A DNA stretch of 64,000 bases, taken from the NCBI RefSeq assembly GCF_039727615.1, contig NZ_CP152474.1, forward strand, positions 2,976,001 to 3,040,000. Reading direction: 5' to 3'. The stretch is from Leclercia sp. S52. Its GTDB lineage: Bacteria; Pseudomonadota; Gammaproteobacteria; Enterobacterales; Enterobacteriaceae. Under the pieces are notes generated by a model, which ran no database searches, was not told the DNA's origin, and saw only the letters and a list, made by a program, of their open reading frames with translations. The position numbers and the translations under genes are program-made. Positions 22,000-34,109 of this stretch are shown in pieces. How positions within the stretch are numbered: the stretch's first letter is position 1; the number at the start of each line of letters is the position of its first letter.

Positions 22000-22062
22000 C
22001 CGGGTGGCGCTGCGCTTACCCGGCCTACAACACCGTAGGCCTGTACAAGCGCAGCGCCGCCA
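22000..22062. repeat. REP/BIME element downstream of cheZ
   Basis: Paired inverted REP-like units (CCGGGTGGCGCTGCGCTTACCCGG and an inverted partner with AAGCGCAGCGCCGCC) lie between the cheZ stop and the terminator hairpin. Confidence 0.75.
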
Positions 22063-22067
22063 GGGTA

Positions 22068-22712
22068 TCAGAACCCTAAGCTGTCCAGCAGGTCGTCGAC
22101 CTGGTCCTGGCTTGCCACGACACCGGCTTTGGTGGTGTCGAGCTGCGGGCCATTCAACAGGCTGTCGTTCTCGCGCTGCGGACGTGCGGAAGGTTCCGGC
22201 ATGTTCTCCAGCAGCACCATCAACAGCTGACGCTCGATCTCCTGGATCACATCCATCATGCGCTTGATCACCTGACCGGTAAGGTCCTGGAAATCCTGCG
22301 CCATCATGATCTCCAGCAGCTGGGCGTTGGTGAAGCTGGTGTGTCCCGGTACGTCACCCAGGTACTGGCGGGTGTCGGTGACCAGTTCGCGGGCGTCGGA
22401 CAGTTCGATTGGATTTTCGAACCACTCATCCCAGCGTTTGGTCAGCGCTTTCGCGCCCTTTTCCATCTCATCCTGATGCGGTTGCGATGCTTCAACACTG
22501 TTCAGCGCACGCTCAGCCGCCTGGGCAGTCATTTGCACAACGTAATCAAGACGGTCACGGGCGTCAGGAATCGCTTCCGCCGCCTCTGCAATCGCCTGAT
22601 CCAGACCCAGCTCACGCAGGCTGTCGCGCAGCATGCGCGTCAGACTGCCGATCCGGGCAATTATGTCGCCGGGTGAATGCTCATCCGTGGGTTTAATCGA
22701 AGGCTGCATCAT
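22068..22712 (-). CDS. cheZ: Chemotaxis CheY-phosphatase CheZ
   Basis: 214 residues, the E. coli length. A long helical hairpin carries the catalytic glutamine region ([21 protein letters not shown]), and the C-terminus [13 protein letters not shown] is the CheY-binding peptide. It removes the phosphate from CheY-P at the poles, shortening the tumbling signal. Last gene of the meche operon, 10 bases after cheY. Confidence 0.98.
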   Translation of the reverse strand: MMQPSIKPTDEHSPGDIIARIGSLTRMLRDSLRELGLDQAIAEAAEAIPDARDRLDYVVQMTAQAAERALNSVEASQPHQDEMEKGAKALTKRWDEWFENPIELSDARELVTDTRQYLGDVPGHTSFTNAQLLEIMMAQDFQDLTGQVIKRMMDVIQEIERQLLMVLLENMPEPSARPQRENDSLLNGPQLDTTKAGVVASQDQVDDLLDSLGF

Positions 22713-22722
22713 CTCCCGTACC

Positions 22723-24174
<1,452 letters not shown>

Positions 24175-24178
<4 letters not shown>

Positions 24179-25044
24179 GCTTTATCCTTACTCAGCGCAT
24201 ATACCGTCTGCCCACGCAGGCTGAATTCGCGCACGAGATTGCTGAAATTCTCCGAGTGCCCGGCAAACAGTAATCCGTCCGGCTTGAGCAACGGTACAAA
24301 GCGGCGCAGAATCTCCTGCTGCGTCGTTTTGTCGAAATAGATCATCACATTACGGCAGAAAATGGCGTCAAACGGCCCCGCCACGTTGTACTGCTTCTCC
24401 AGCAGATTGACCATGGAGAATTCCACCGCATTCGCCAGTTCGCTGCGCACCCGCACCAGCCCGTCGTGCGGACCGGTGCCGCGCATGAAATAGCGCTGAA
24501 GCTGCTGTGGCGACAGGGTTTTCAGCTCGTCCTGACGATAGATACCGCTCTGCGCTTTTTGCAGCACTTCGGTATCAATATCGCTGGCGAACACCTTCCA
24601 GCGTCCCGGCGCGGTACCCAGGGTATCGGCCAGGGTGATGGCGAGCGAGTAAGGCTCTTCCCCGGTCGAGGCCGCCGCACTCCACACGCGATACTCGCCG
24701 CCGCTGCGGCGACGCGCATGGTCCGCCAGCACCGGGAAGTGGTGTGCTTCCCGGAAAAAGGCGGTCAGGTTAGTGGTCAGCGAGTTGATAAACGCCTGCC
24801 ATTCCGCGCTGTTCGGGTTCGCTTCCAGCATGCCGAGGTAGCGACCAAAATCATCCAGCTCGAGCGTCCGCAAGCGGCGCACAAGACGGTTGTAGACCAT
24901 GTCCCGCTTGTGATCGGCAAGCACGATCCCCGCGCGCTGGTAGATTAACTGACATATCCGACGGAAATGCGCATCGGACAGCGCGAGGCGCTGTGTCATC
25001 TGTAACAATAATGACGATTGCCCTGAGGGCAGTGGTGATGTCAT
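24175..25044 (-). CDS. cheR: Chemotaxis protein methyltransferase CheR
   Basis: A 289-residue SAM-dependent enzyme that methylates receptor glutamates. It has the N-terminal helical CheR domain ([22 protein letters not shown]), then a SAM-binding domain with [14 protein letters not shown] and FCRNVMIYF. CheR docks on the NWETF tail found here on Tar. It lies 19 bases after tap. Confidence 0.98.
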
Positions 25045-25063
25045 AGCGCCTTCTTAATCACGT

Positions 25064-26665
25064 TCAGGTTCCGACTGGAACGGCCTGCGACCGCCCGACT
25101 TCTGTAACTGTTTCACTACGTTCATTCACATTAAATACTGCGACCAGCGAGGTGAGATGATCCGCCTGGCCGGCTAACTGGTCGGTGGCGGCCGCGGCTT
25201 CTTCTACCAGCGCGGCGTTCTGCTGCGTCACCTGATCCATCTGGCTGACGGCCAGCGCCACCTGCTCAATACCACGACGCTGTTCATCGGATGCCGAGGC
25301 AATTTCGCCCATGATGTCGTTGACCTGGGTGACCGAACTGACAATCTCGGTCATGGTTTTCGCGGCGGTATCCACCAGCTCTGACCCCTGCTGCACCCGG
25401 GATACCGACTCTTCAATCAGCACCTTGATCTCTTTCGCCGCGTTGGCGCTACGGCTTGCCAGGTTACGTACTTCACCTGCCACCACCGCAAAGCCACGCC
25501 CCTGCTCGCCCGCGCGGGCCGCTTCAACCGCGGCGTTCAGCGCCAGAATATTGGTCTGGAACGCGATGCCGTCGATGACGCTGATGATGTCGCCAATTTT
25601 CTGCGAACTGGTAGCGATCTCATTCATGGTGTTCGCCACGCGGGAAGCCTGATCGCCCCCCTTCTTCGCCGTCTGCGCCGCGCTCTTCGCCAGACCGGAG
25701 GCCTGACGGGCGTTGTCGGCGTTCTGCCCGACGGTGGCGGTCAACTGTTCCATGCTGGCCGCCGTTTGCGCCAGCGAGGCAGCCTGCTGCTCGGTGCGCG
25801 ACGAGAGATCGTTATTGCCTTCGGCAATCTCGGCGATCCCGGTGTGCATGGCATAACTGCCCTGACGCACCTCGGTCACCGTTTCGCGCAGCGAGCCCTG
25901 CATCGCTTTCAGGCTGGCAAAAATGGCCGAAATTTCGTTTTTACCGTACACCGCCACCGGCCGCGCCAGATCGCCCTTCGCAATGCTGTCGAAGTGGCTG
26001 CTGATGATCGCCAGCGGCTGGACGATCATCCGGCGTGACCACCACAGCGCGGCGCTGGTCAGCAGGGCCGCCAGCACAATCATGGTGACGAAGACCACGC
26101 CCGACATGTGATAGCTGGTGCGGCTGTCATTACCTGCCGCCTGCACAAACTGGTTAATTTCCTGCTGCCAGGCATCGGTGCTGGCGTCAAATGCCGCCTG
26201 CGACTCCTGCACCGGCGCGGTGAGGAAATCCGACAGCTGGTTGTTTTCCAGCCAGGTTGCCTGATGATCCAGATCGCTATACCACTGGCTGAACGCACCC
26301 TGCATCGCTTTTTTCAGCTCGCTGTCTTTCGCGCTAATTGCCGCCTGTTCATTAAACGTCTTGAACAGATCGCCGGCCTGTTTCAGGCTGCTGCGCGCGG
26401 TGGTCATCAGCGCCTTAATGTCATCGGGCGGATAGCTCAGCGCGGTCAGGGTGCCCGCTTTATTCAGCGCCGTGCTGGCCTGCAGGAGTACAGCGCGGCT
26501 CTGGGTAAGCAGCGCGCGTTGCTGATTGCTGCTCTGCATCTCCTGCAAGTTCTGATAACCATCGCGAAAAGCCCAAAACGACAAGCCGTTACTGCCAACC
26601 TGCAACACCCCACAAAGAATCAAAATCAAAAACAGGGTGGTCGAGATACGAATACGATTTAACAT
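25064..26665 (-). CDS. tap: Methyl-accepting chemotaxis protein Tap (dipeptide receptor)
   Basis: 533 residues from [19 protein letters not shown], the length of E. coli Tap; the ATG 12 bases upstream is less likely. It has two membrane helices, a periplasmic four-helix ligand domain ([19 protein letters not shown]), a HAMP domain, methylation helices and the invariant hairpin tip ([32 protein letters not shown]). It lacks the C-terminal NWETF docking peptide, as Tap does. It senses dipeptides through DppA, and pyrimidines, in E. coli. Confidence 0.95.
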   Translation of the reverse strand: MLNRIRISTTLFLILILCGVLQVGSNGLSFWAFRDGYQNLQEMQSSNQQRALLTQSRAVLLQASTALNKAGTLTALSYPPDDIKALMTTARSSLKQAGDLFKTFNEQAAISAKDSELKKAMQGAFSQWYSDLDHQATWLENNQLSDFLTAPVQESQAAFDASTDAWQQEINQFVQAAGNDSRTSYHMSGVVFVTMIVLAALLTSAALWWSRRMIVQPLAIISSHFDSIAKGDLARPVAVYGKNEISAIFASLKAMQGSLRETVTEVRQGSYAMHTGIAEIAEGNNDLSSRTEQQAASLAQTAASMEQLTATVGQNADNARQASGLAKSAAQTAKKGGDQASRVANTMNEIATSSQKIGDIISVIDGIAFQTNILALNAAVEAARAGEQGRGFAVVAGEVRNLASRSANAAKEIKVLIEESVSRVQQGSELVDTAAKTMTEIVSSVTQVNDIMGEIASASDEQRRGIEQVALAVSQMDQVTQQNAALVEEAAAATDQLAGQADHLTSLVAVFNVNERSETVTEVGRSQAVPVGT

Positions 26666-26709
26666 CCACGCTCCCATTTAGCGGCCAGCAGCCGCGATTT
26701 AACGTTCGA

Positions 26710-28365
26710 TCAAAATGTTTCCCAGTTCTCATCTTTCCCGGTAGTCAGCGCACGTACCTGAGCCGGTGCATTGACCGGCGCTGCCGGTTGCTGGCTGGCA
26801 CGCGATGACACCGTTTTTCCAGGTGCAGAAGTAAGTCGAAACGCCGAAACGGCCATCTTCAGACGGCTCGCCTGCTCTTCCAGTTGCGCCGCAGCGGTAG
26901 CGGACTCCTGAACCAGCGCGGCGTTTTGTTGTGTAACACGATCCATTTCCGATACCGCCAGGGCGACCTGGTCGATACCACGACTCTGCTCATCAGAGGC
27001 TGAGGCGATTTCACCCATGATGTCGGTCACGCGCGTTACCGCGTTAACGATGTCATTCATGGTTTCTCCCGCGCTTTCCACCAGCACCGAGCCGGTATCC
27101 ACGCGCGCGACAGAATCTTCAATCAGGGCTTTGATCTCTTTGGCGGCATTGGCGCTGCGGCTGGCGAGGTTACGGACTTCCCCGGCTACCACTGCAAAAC
27201 CACGCCCCTGCTCGCCGGCACGGGCGGCTTCCACCGCGGCGTTCAGCGCCAGGATGTTGGTCTGGAAGGCGATGCCGTCGATCACGCTGATGATGTCAGC
27301 GATCTTCTTCGAGCTGCCGGCGATGTCGTGCATGGTTTTCACCACGCCGTCCACCACCTTGCCGCCTTTCTGAGCGGTTTCCGAAGCGCTGTTTGCCAGC
27401 TGTGATGCCTGGCGGGCGTTGTCGGCATTCTGCTTCACGGTGGCGGTTAACTGCTCCATGCTGGCCGCGGTCTCTTCCAGCGCCGACGCCTGCTGCTCGG
27501 TGCGGGAGGAGAGATCGTTGTTACCCATCGCGATTTCGCTGGTGCCGGTGTAGATGGCATCCGAGCCCTGGCGCACGTTGGCGACCGTCTCGCTCAGGGA
27601 GCGCTGCATATGGTCAACGGTGACCGCCAGCTGGGTAATCTCACTGCGTCCGGCAATCGCCAGGGAATGGGTCAGATCGCCGCTGGCAATCTGACGAATG
27701 TGCTCAATTACGCGGTTTAACGGGTTAAGCAGGGTATGACGGATGCCGTACCAGACCCCCACCAGCACGATCGCCAGCGCCAGAGCGAGGATCCCCATCT
27801 GCCATTTGGCGAAGGTGTAATCCGCCACGCTGGCGTTGAACGCCTCCTGGTTACGGGCGTCAGAGGCGGTGACATAGTCCCGCAGGGCAGTGCCCAGCGC
27901 ATTCTGCTTTGACTGGGTCGCCTGAGCGAAATAGGCGTCCATATTGCCGCTCTCGAGGAACTGGATCAGCTCCGTCAGCGCCGCGGCGTAGTCCTGGTAT
28001 TTGTCATTGATTGTCTGGCTCACCTGCTCCATCGACGGCTGTGGCGTGATGGCGCTGTAGGCCTTGAAGTGTTTGTCCGCTTCCGCCAGCGTGGTGCGGG
28101 CGCTGTTGATAAGTTCAGGTTGCGGCTTAGAGGGATCCGTCGCCATACGCGCGGAGGCGCGGCTCAGGTTGATGCGCGTTTGCAGCATGTAATCCCAGGT
28201 GGAGGTGATTTCACTTTGTTGAACGCGGAATTCGTTGGAAACCGCAAAACTGTCCTGGTTAGCTTTAATAGAAGAGAAAAACAGACTGCCGGAAACGAGC
28301 TGCAACAGAGCAAAGACAGCCAGCACCAACATCAGCATTGTGACAACGCGCATACGGTTCAACAT
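26710..28365 (-). CDS. tar: Methyl-accepting chemotaxis protein Tar (aspartate receptor)
   Basis: 551 residues from [13 protein letters not shown]. It has the Tar-type periplasmic domain ([21 protein letters not shown], the aspartate pocket), HAMP, two methylation helices and the C-terminal NWETF peptide that recruits CheR and CheB. It is the first gene of the meche operon and has a textbook sigma-28 promoter at 28397-28423. Assignment to Tar over another NWETF receptor rests on position and the ligand-domain match. Confidence 0.93.
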   Translation of the reverse strand: MLNRMRVVTMLMLVLAVFALLQLVSGSLFFSSIKANQDSFAVSNEFRVQQSEITSTWDYMLQTRINLSRASARMATDPSKPQPELINSARTTLAEADKHFKAYSAITPQPSMEQVSQTINDKYQDYAAALTELIQFLESGNMDAYFAQATQSKQNALGTALRDYVTASDARNQEAFNASVADYTFAKWQMGILALALAIVLVGVWYGIRHTLLNPLNRVIEHIRQIASGDLTHSLAIAGRSEITQLAVTVDHMQRSLSETVANVRQGSDAIYTGTSEIAMGNNDLSSRTEQQASALEETAASMEQLTATVKQNADNARQASQLANSASETAQKGGKVVDGVVKTMHDIAGSSKKIADIISVIDGIAFQTNILALNAAVEAARAGEQGRGFAVVAGEVRNLASRSANAAKEIKALIEDSVARVDTGSVLVESAGETMNDIVNAVTRVTDIMGEIASASDEQSRGIDQVALAVSEMDRVTQQNAALVQESATAAAQLEEQASRLKMAVSAFRLTSAPGKTVSSRASQQPAAPVNAPAQVRALTTGKDENWETF

Positions 28366-28396
28366 ACAACACCTTCTCATAGATTTGTTCTCGGTG

Positions 28397-28423
28397 TTAT
28401 CGGCACAACTGACAGGAACTTTA
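28397..28423 (-). promoter_or_regulatory. Sigma-28 (FliA) promoter of tar
   Basis: On the minus strand TAAA, a 15-base spacer and GCCGATAA match the FliA consensus at every specified position. It starts 32 bases before the tar ATG and only 26 bases past the last fimbrial gene. Confidence 0.92.
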
Positions 28424-28448
28424 CATTTGCGAAAGGGAAAAGCGTGGC

Positions 28449-29414
28449 TCAGAAGGCGACGTCAACGACCAGGGTGTCGCTGTAGTTACCTGCGGGAGGG
28501 GTGGTCTGATTAGTCAGGACACGGGCGGTATAGTTATAGCTGCGTAACAGCCCGTCGGCGCTCACCTGTGAAGAAGCACCGCTGGACCAGCGTTCGCTGC
28601 CGCTGCTGCCCCAGCGATTGGCAGTGGCTTCTTTATAGATCTCATAGCTCATGCGGTTGTTGCCGCTGGCCATCCGGCGCACGTTATTGCTGGCGTTGGC
28701 GCCGTTATTAATGCCGATGGTGTAGACGCTGCCCTTGGTGCAGGTGACCGAGATGGCCTGGGAGACGGTCGGGAAGTTCTGCACCAGCGGCGCGCTGTTG
28801 AAGTTGACGTTGGGGGTAGTCATGGCGCTGCAGTCGTTGGTCACCGTCATGTTGAGGGTAATGCTGACCGGCGCGGTGCCGGTTTGCGGGGTGGTACAGA
28901 GCCCCAGCACACCCAGCGAGCAGACGCTGTAGCTCACGTTGAAATTAAGGGTCACCTGATAGGGCCCGGCGCTGACGTTCTGCCCGGCGACGGTGCGAAA
29001 ATAGAGCGGAATGTTGTACTGCTTTGAGCCGAGCAGGCCCAGCAGGGAGGCACCGCTCCAGGTGTAGGCTTTGCCGATCAGCACTTCGCTGCTGCTGTTG
29101 CACGTGGTCTGGCCGCACAGGCGGGTGGGGATCACGTCGGTGATGGTGGCGTTATCGGTGCGCTTCATCGTCCCGCGACTGCTGGCGGCAATCGTGGCCC
29201 CTGTGAAGTTAAGCGTTACCGAATCGTTGGTCAGCAGGTTGAGCACCGCATCGCAGTTCACCACCAGCGTGCCGGTGGTGGCCACTTCATTGCTGCCGCT
29301 CAGGGCAAAGGAGGTGACGCTGCCAAAGCTGGCATTGACGGTGCTGACCCGGCACGCCCCCCAGCTGGTTGCCGAAAACAGCATCAGCATGACCAGCAGC
29401 AGCAGGCGTTTCAT
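28449..29414 (-). CDS. Tip adhesin-like protein with two spore-coat-U (SCPU) domains, Csu fimbriae
   Basis: 321 residues with a signal peptide ([20 protein letters not shown]) and two SCPU domains in tandem, the second ending in the donor-strand-type sequence [11 protein letters not shown]. Two-domain SCPU proteins form the adhesive tip of archaic chaperone-usher (Csu-type) pili, as CsuE does in Acinetobacter. It is the last gene of the five-gene operon and overlaps the usher stop by 4 bases. Confidence 0.85.
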   Translation of the reverse strand: MKRLLLLVMLMLFSATSWGACRVSTVNASFGSVTSFALSGSNEVATTGTLVVNCDAVLNLLTNDSVTLNFTGATIAASSRGTMKRTDNATITDVIPTRLCGQTTCNSSSEVLIGKAYTWSGASLLGLLGSKQYNIPLYFRTVAGQNVSAGPYQVTLNFNVSYSVCSLGVLGLCTTPQTGTAPVSITLNMTVTNDCSAMTTPNVNFNSAPLVQNFPTVSQAISVTCTKGSVYTIGINNGANASNNVRRMASGNNRMSYEIYKEATANRWGSSGSERWSSGASSQVSADGLLRSYNYTARVLTNQTTPPAGNYSDTLVVDVAF

Positions 29415-31798
29415 GGTGCCACCCGGCAGGTCAGCGGCCCGTAGGTTTGTAGCTTATGCTCCGGATTCGCCGCAAGGGACAGGGTGACGTGGCAATCTTT
29501 GCCTTCCGGGGTGATGACCTCGAGCGGGTTGACGTCCGCCAGATCTTCCAGCCAGGCGATCCCGTCATAGCCGACAACGACCGGCTCCCGCCCCTGACGT
29601 CGCACCTGGCTACCGAGCGGGATCGCCTCCCCTGCCCCGTCGTGGAGGATCACGCTGGCGACCCGCTCCTGCTCCATCGGGAAATCGACCAGATAGCCGC
29701 TGTTGCGCCGCAGGGCGACCCGGCGCTCGGTCTCCTTCAGGCGGGTGTCGGCGGGTAAATTGAGGGTATTGATGCTGTAGCTGGCCGGGTAGTAGGCCGA
29801 GACGCCGCTGATCAGCAGATAACCGTTGCGGTTGGTTTTGCCCACCGGCTGGTTCTCATAGCTGACCGGCACGTCCGGCTGTCCGTCGGTGCTGACCACC
29901 ACGAAGGCGTCGTTGATTTTGTTGGCGGCAAACAGCTCGCCGTCCATCAACACCACCGCGCCCATCGCCTCGCCCCACCAGGTCATCATGTCGCGATCGC
30001 CGTAGCCGCCGCCCTGCAGCTCAATGTTGTTATTCCGCCAGCCCAGGGTGGCCTGCTGATAGTTGCTGGCCTGCGACTGGCGCGCCCACGCCATATTCCA
30101 GCTGAAACCGCCGTCGGTGGGCATCGAGTGGTTATAGTTGAGGCGCTGGGTGCTGCCGGCATCCGGAGTGTTCTCCAGAGTTACGGCGGCGCTGTCACGC
30201 TCGCCTAGCGGGATCTGCAGCGACAGGGCCACCGTCCAGTCGCCCTGCTGCTGGTCCCGGCTGGCGGCGAGATAAATACTGCTGCTGCCCCACAGGTTAC
30301 GGCTCCAGGAGAGGTTCAGCAGCTCGGTTTTCTTATCGTCGAAACTCTGCACGCCGATCCACGCCGCGCCGATATTGCCGTAATCGCCGAGGTTAAAGGT
30401 CAGTGAATATTGATCGGTATTGCGGCTCAGGCTGGCGATGGGCTGGTCGTGTTCATCGTAGACGGTGGGCTGATCGTAGAGGGCGAGGTTGCCGAAGCCG
30501 CGATCGCGGCGGCTGTGCTGGGTGGCAATGCTGAAGGCGCTGGTGCTGTACTGGTAGCCCCAGTTGACCTGCCCCCCGGTATCGCCGCGCATTTTGCTCT
30601 GGGTCCACGCGCTGTTTACCACCCCAAAGCGCCCGAGCTTAACGATGGTCCCGGCCCCGCCCAGCGCCAGCTCCTCGGCCCCTTCGACGTGCCCTTCCAG
30701 CGTCAGCCAGTCGGTGAGGCCGTAGCGATACGAGCCGCTGCCTGCCGCCGGGCCGTAGTCAAAATTATCGATGCCGTAGTTGCGCCGCAGGCTGCCGAGG
30801 GTCATGGCCCCGTCGCTGAGCCCCTGGCGGAGCAGATCGCTGGTGACGTAGAACGGCATGGTGGTACTCACCTGGCGACCCAGCGCATCGGTGGTGACCA
30901 GCACTGCATCCCCGGCACCGTTGATGTAAGGCAGATTAGTGAGGGTGAACGGCCCCGGCTGCAAACGGGTGGAGCCCGCCCGGTAGCCGTTGACGAACAG
31001 ATCCACCGAGGTGGGGACCGCCGCCTCACCGGAGAATTCGGGTAGCGGCCAGGTAACGAGGTCCGGGCGCAGGGAGAAATCACGACCGTAGCTGATACCG
31101 CCCATGCGCACGCTGCTGCTCCAGCTCAGGGCATCGCTGATCACATCCCCGGCGGTCCAGGTGGTGGCGTCTTCTTCATCGGTGATCGTCAGGGTAGTGT
31201 CATAGCGCACGTACCCCTCCTCCTGACCGCTGCCGCCTGACAGGTTTTTGCGCACGTAGCCGGTGGAGGATAACGATCCCCGGTCGTCAAAATAGCGAAA
31301 CTCATGCCACAGGGAGGCCTGGCCGCCGCTGTGTTCGGTGTGGTTGGTGTAGAAGTCGTAGTTGAGCAGCGCCCCCTTGCCAAAATGGGGGGGTGCTGCG
31401 CGCCATCTGGCCGCTAAAGGGGGGTGACGCGCGCGCCGATCCACTCCCGCGGCACGCTGAGCAGCAGCCGCTGCCCGGTGCTGTCGTACTCGGTACGCAC
31501 GTCCGCCATGCGGCTGACGTTCACCTCTCCCGGCGGGACATGCTCGGCGGGCAAACCGGCGCGGCGCAGGTCGGCGCTGGCGACCAGATACTCCTCCTGC
31601 CGCCGGGTGACAGGCACCACCAGCCCGGTATCGTAGTGGTTAACGATCAGCGCCAGCTGGAACACCGCCTCGCCATTCACCGACTGCGGCACCGGCGGGG
31701 GCGGCAGCATATCGTCACCGGGATCGGCCCAGCTTGCGGAGCTGGCGCAGAGCAGGATTAGCATCGACGGCTTCAGTTGACGGGGGGCCGACTGCCAT
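29411..31798 (-). pseudogene. Outer-membrane usher of archaic (Csu-type) fimbriae, frameshifted at three G/C runs (probable sequence artefact)
   Basis: The usher forms the outer-membrane pore and pilus assembly platform. Its C-terminal 650 residues are open and show the beta-barrel and plug (NYDFYTNHTEH, PYINGAGDAVL, FDYGPAAGSGSYRYGLTDWL) and C-terminal domains. The N-terminal domain is in other frames: MAVGPRQLKPSMLILLC signal peptide from 31798, then NGEAVFQLALIVNHYDTG. Runs at 31782-31787, 31419-31424 and 31387-31393 each appear one base too long; correcting all three gives one 794-residue usher whose start overlaps the chaperone end. Confidence 0.85.
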
Positions 31799-32533
31799 TG
31801 CGTATCCCGGGCATTAATTTGCGCACGCATCTGACCCGGCTGGTCGATCCCTGACGGTAGCGGCCAGCTGCGGGCACTGCCCGGTAATACGTAACCCAGC
31901 AGACCATCCGCGAGGGTACGATTCTGTCCCCCCCTGTTGCAGGGTGACCTGACTGAGGCGAACATGCACATCGCCCTGGTTGCGGACCTGCAGGGCCGGG
32001 CGGCCGTTCTCGCGGATCACCCGCCAGTTGAGATCCTGCGTTTCGACCAGGGCATGGTGCGCGCCGTCCTTAATGGTGGCGATCCCCTGCCCGTAGACAA
32101 ACAGCGGAATGGAGTAGCGCATCTGTAATTTTAACCCCATCTGCGGGGTCTCTTTATCCTGCGGCTGGGGGATCTCATCCACGATGATGCGGTAGGCTTG
32201 CTCGACTCCGGCCGGCACTTCGCTCTGTTTGATCAGGCGGATTAACTGCTTGCTGCCCTTGCCGATGGTGACAATCGGCGGGCTGGCCACCACCTCCTGC
32301 TGGGCGGTATAGCGTTCCAGCCCGTTCTCCTGCCGCCAGCGCACAATCCGCACCTGCATGGTGGTGGCGCTGTTGCCCTGGTTCTGCACCCACAGCTCCG
32401 TGGCTTTGGTATCCGCCGACAGCCACGGGTCAATGGGCCACAGCAGAATGGTGGCCGCCCCGTGGGCGGTGTTGAGCGTCGCCCCCAGCGCCATCAGCAG
32501 GCAGAGCGTGCGAGTTCCTGGAAATGCCTTCAT
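31773..32533 (-). pseudogene. Periplasmic pilus chaperone (Csu-type), frameshifted near the 3' end (probable sequence artefact)
   Basis: A PapD-like chaperone with a signal peptide (MKAFPGTRTLCLLMALGATLNTAHG) and two Ig-like domains. The G1-like strand QMRYSIPLFVYG and a C-terminal domain with RPALQVRNQGDVHVRLSQV are visible. After QQGG the C7 run at 31928-31934 breaks the frame; with six bases it continues QNRTLADGLLGYVLPGSARSWPLPSG, the usual chaperone ending. Correcting a second run (31782-31787) gives a stop at 31773 and 252 residues. Confidence 0.85.
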
Positions 32534-32549
32534 CGTCCTTCTCCCTTTA

Positions 32550-33099
32550 TCACCACGACAGGGTCACGGTGAGTTGATCGGAATAATTTCCGGCCGGGCT
32601 GAAGCCGGTCAGAAGCGCCACACCAAAGAGCGGTAGCGCAATGTTGTTGCTGTTGGTGTACGCCACCGACACTGCCTGGTTAACCCCGATCTCACTGTTG
32701 GCCGCCAGAGAGCTGCTGCTGTACAGGCGGTACGGCACCTGACTGGTCCCCCCCGGCCCGCTGCATATTACGCACCGAGGTGTAGTGCTGGCCGCCGTCG
32801 ATGCTCATGCTCAGCGCCACGCCGGGCGTGCAGGCAATGGACAGGGAACCGTTCGGCACAAAGCTGGTGTTCACCGATCCCCGCTCCACCCCGCTATGGG
32901 TGCCGAAGTCCAGGCTACCCAGCAGGCCACCGCTGCCTGCGGCGACGGAACAGCCGGGGGTGATAGTGGCGCTCACCTGAAAGGATTGCGTCGTCACCGC
33001 CTCGCCGTTTCCTGCCGCAAGCAGCAGCATGCTCAGGCCAAAAAGAGCGCGCAGTTTTCCCTCTCCCCGGTGATGGAGCTTTTGGTTTTTCACGCTCAT
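32550..33099 (-). pseudogene. Minor SCPU-domain pilin, frameshifted at a C7 run (probable sequence artefact)
   Basis: An SCPU-domain pilin subunit. The first part (SFQVSATITPGCSVAAGSGG, LDFGTHSGV) and second part (QVPYRLYSSSSLAANSEI, PAGNYSDQLTVTLSW) lie in two frames joined at the C7 run 32748-32754. Six bases there restore RAGGTSQVPYRLY and a 182-residue protein. It lies between the major pilin and the chaperone, the position of CsuA/CsuB. Confidence 0.85.
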
Positions 33100-33114
33100 T
33101 AAAACGTGCTGGCG

Positions 33115-33684
33115 CTAATAGGTAACGCTGACGTTGATGGTATCGGTGTAGGTGCCGGGCACCACGGTAACGCTGTTGCCCCCGCCGGTGATGCGGCCGT
33201 ACAGCGTGTAGCTGTCGACGCCCCCGGCGGTAGAGGTCACCGGCAGCGGTGCGTTGTTGGCAATGATGTTGTTAAACCCGCCGTCGCTGAACAGGCTGTA
33301 GGCCACGCCCTGGCTGGTATTGGCGGTATTCACCAGATAACGCGCAGGGGTGCCCGGCGTGCCGACCACGGTGCCGGGCGCCGTAGAGTTGGTATTGCCG
33401 GTGATCGCCACCGTATAGCTGGCGGTGGTGCATTGAATGGTGAAGGTGTTACCGCCGCTGGCTCCGGTCAACTGGGTGGTCAGCGTGGAGAAGGTCGCCG
33501 GATGGGTACCGAAGTCGAGGGTACCGAAGTTAATGCCGTCCTGCGTCGGCGAGCCGTTGATCAGACAACCGTTGGTCAACGTCAGGGTCGCGCCAATGGT
33601 GCCGCTGCTGGTAACAGCCTGGCTATTGCTGGCGGCCATCGCCAGAACGCTACCGGTAAACAGCATCAGGAGCTTTTTATTCAT
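33115..33684 (-). CDS. Major SCPU-domain pilin, Csu-type fimbriae
   Basis: 189 residues from MNKKLLMLFTGSVLAMAASNSQA, a clear signal peptide; an in-frame ATG 24 bases upstream is less likely, and a GGAGGG site lies before MNKKL. The mature part is one SCPU domain with GTIGATLTLTNGCLING at the start, LDFGTHPATF, and the C-terminal YTDTINVSVTY strand. As the first gene it is the likely main shaft subunit. Divergent from the carboxylate transporter across a 425-base AT-rich gap. Confidence 0.87.
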   Translation of the reverse strand: MNKKLLMLFTGSVLAMAASNSQAVTSSGTIGATLTLTNGCLINGSPTQDGINFGTLDFGTHPATFSTLTTQLTGASGGNTFTIQCTTASYTVAITGNTNSTAPGTVVGTPGTPARYLVNTANTSQGVAYSLFSDGGFNNIIANNAPLPVTSTAGGVDSYTLYGRITGGGNSVTVVPGTYTDTINVSVTY

Positions 33685-34109
33685 TTTCCACCCTCCAGAA
33701 AATGTCACTTGGGGTTATCATTTTTTGATAACACTCAGTCTGTTAGCACCCATCATGCTGTTGCCCGGGTGGTTATTGTGAAATTTAGTTTAAGGTTTCG
33801 TTCTCAACCACTTTTCACCCCCTGACTCATACTTTTACCGTATTGACACCTATTTACAAATAAAAACAATCAGATAAGAAATGTCATCTGCCGCGTTTTC
33901 AGCATGAACGAAAGATATATTGGTTTAAATGTGATCTGAGTCACAATATATCGCCACGAAGTTATTAACAAAACTAATAAATATTAAAAAAAATATTGAA
34001 ATACCCGCTTTTTTACTTCAATTTAGGTTATGAATCATTCATGCGCTGAATAATAAAAATTAGATACATCAGCTGATTAATTTCATCTTTCTGTTAATGA
34101 GGTACTTTG
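33685..34109. promoter_or_regulatory. Divergent AT-rich control region between fimbrial operon and DAACS transporter, with CRP site
   Basis: No gene is seen. A perfect CRP palindrome, TGTGA-TCTGAG-TCACA, occupies 33930-33945, about 165 bases before the transporter start. The rest is strongly AT-rich (for example 33960-34030), suited to H-NS silencing. CRP probably activates the carboxylate transporter; an effect on the fimbriae is possible. Confidence 0.7.

Noticed and set aside
31387..32754. Phase variation of the fimbriae through G/C homopolymer tracts
   Set aside because: Attractive for surface structures, but the same +1 pattern hits cmoA, otsA, livH and an MFS pump in A, T, C and G runs, so a general artefact explains it better.
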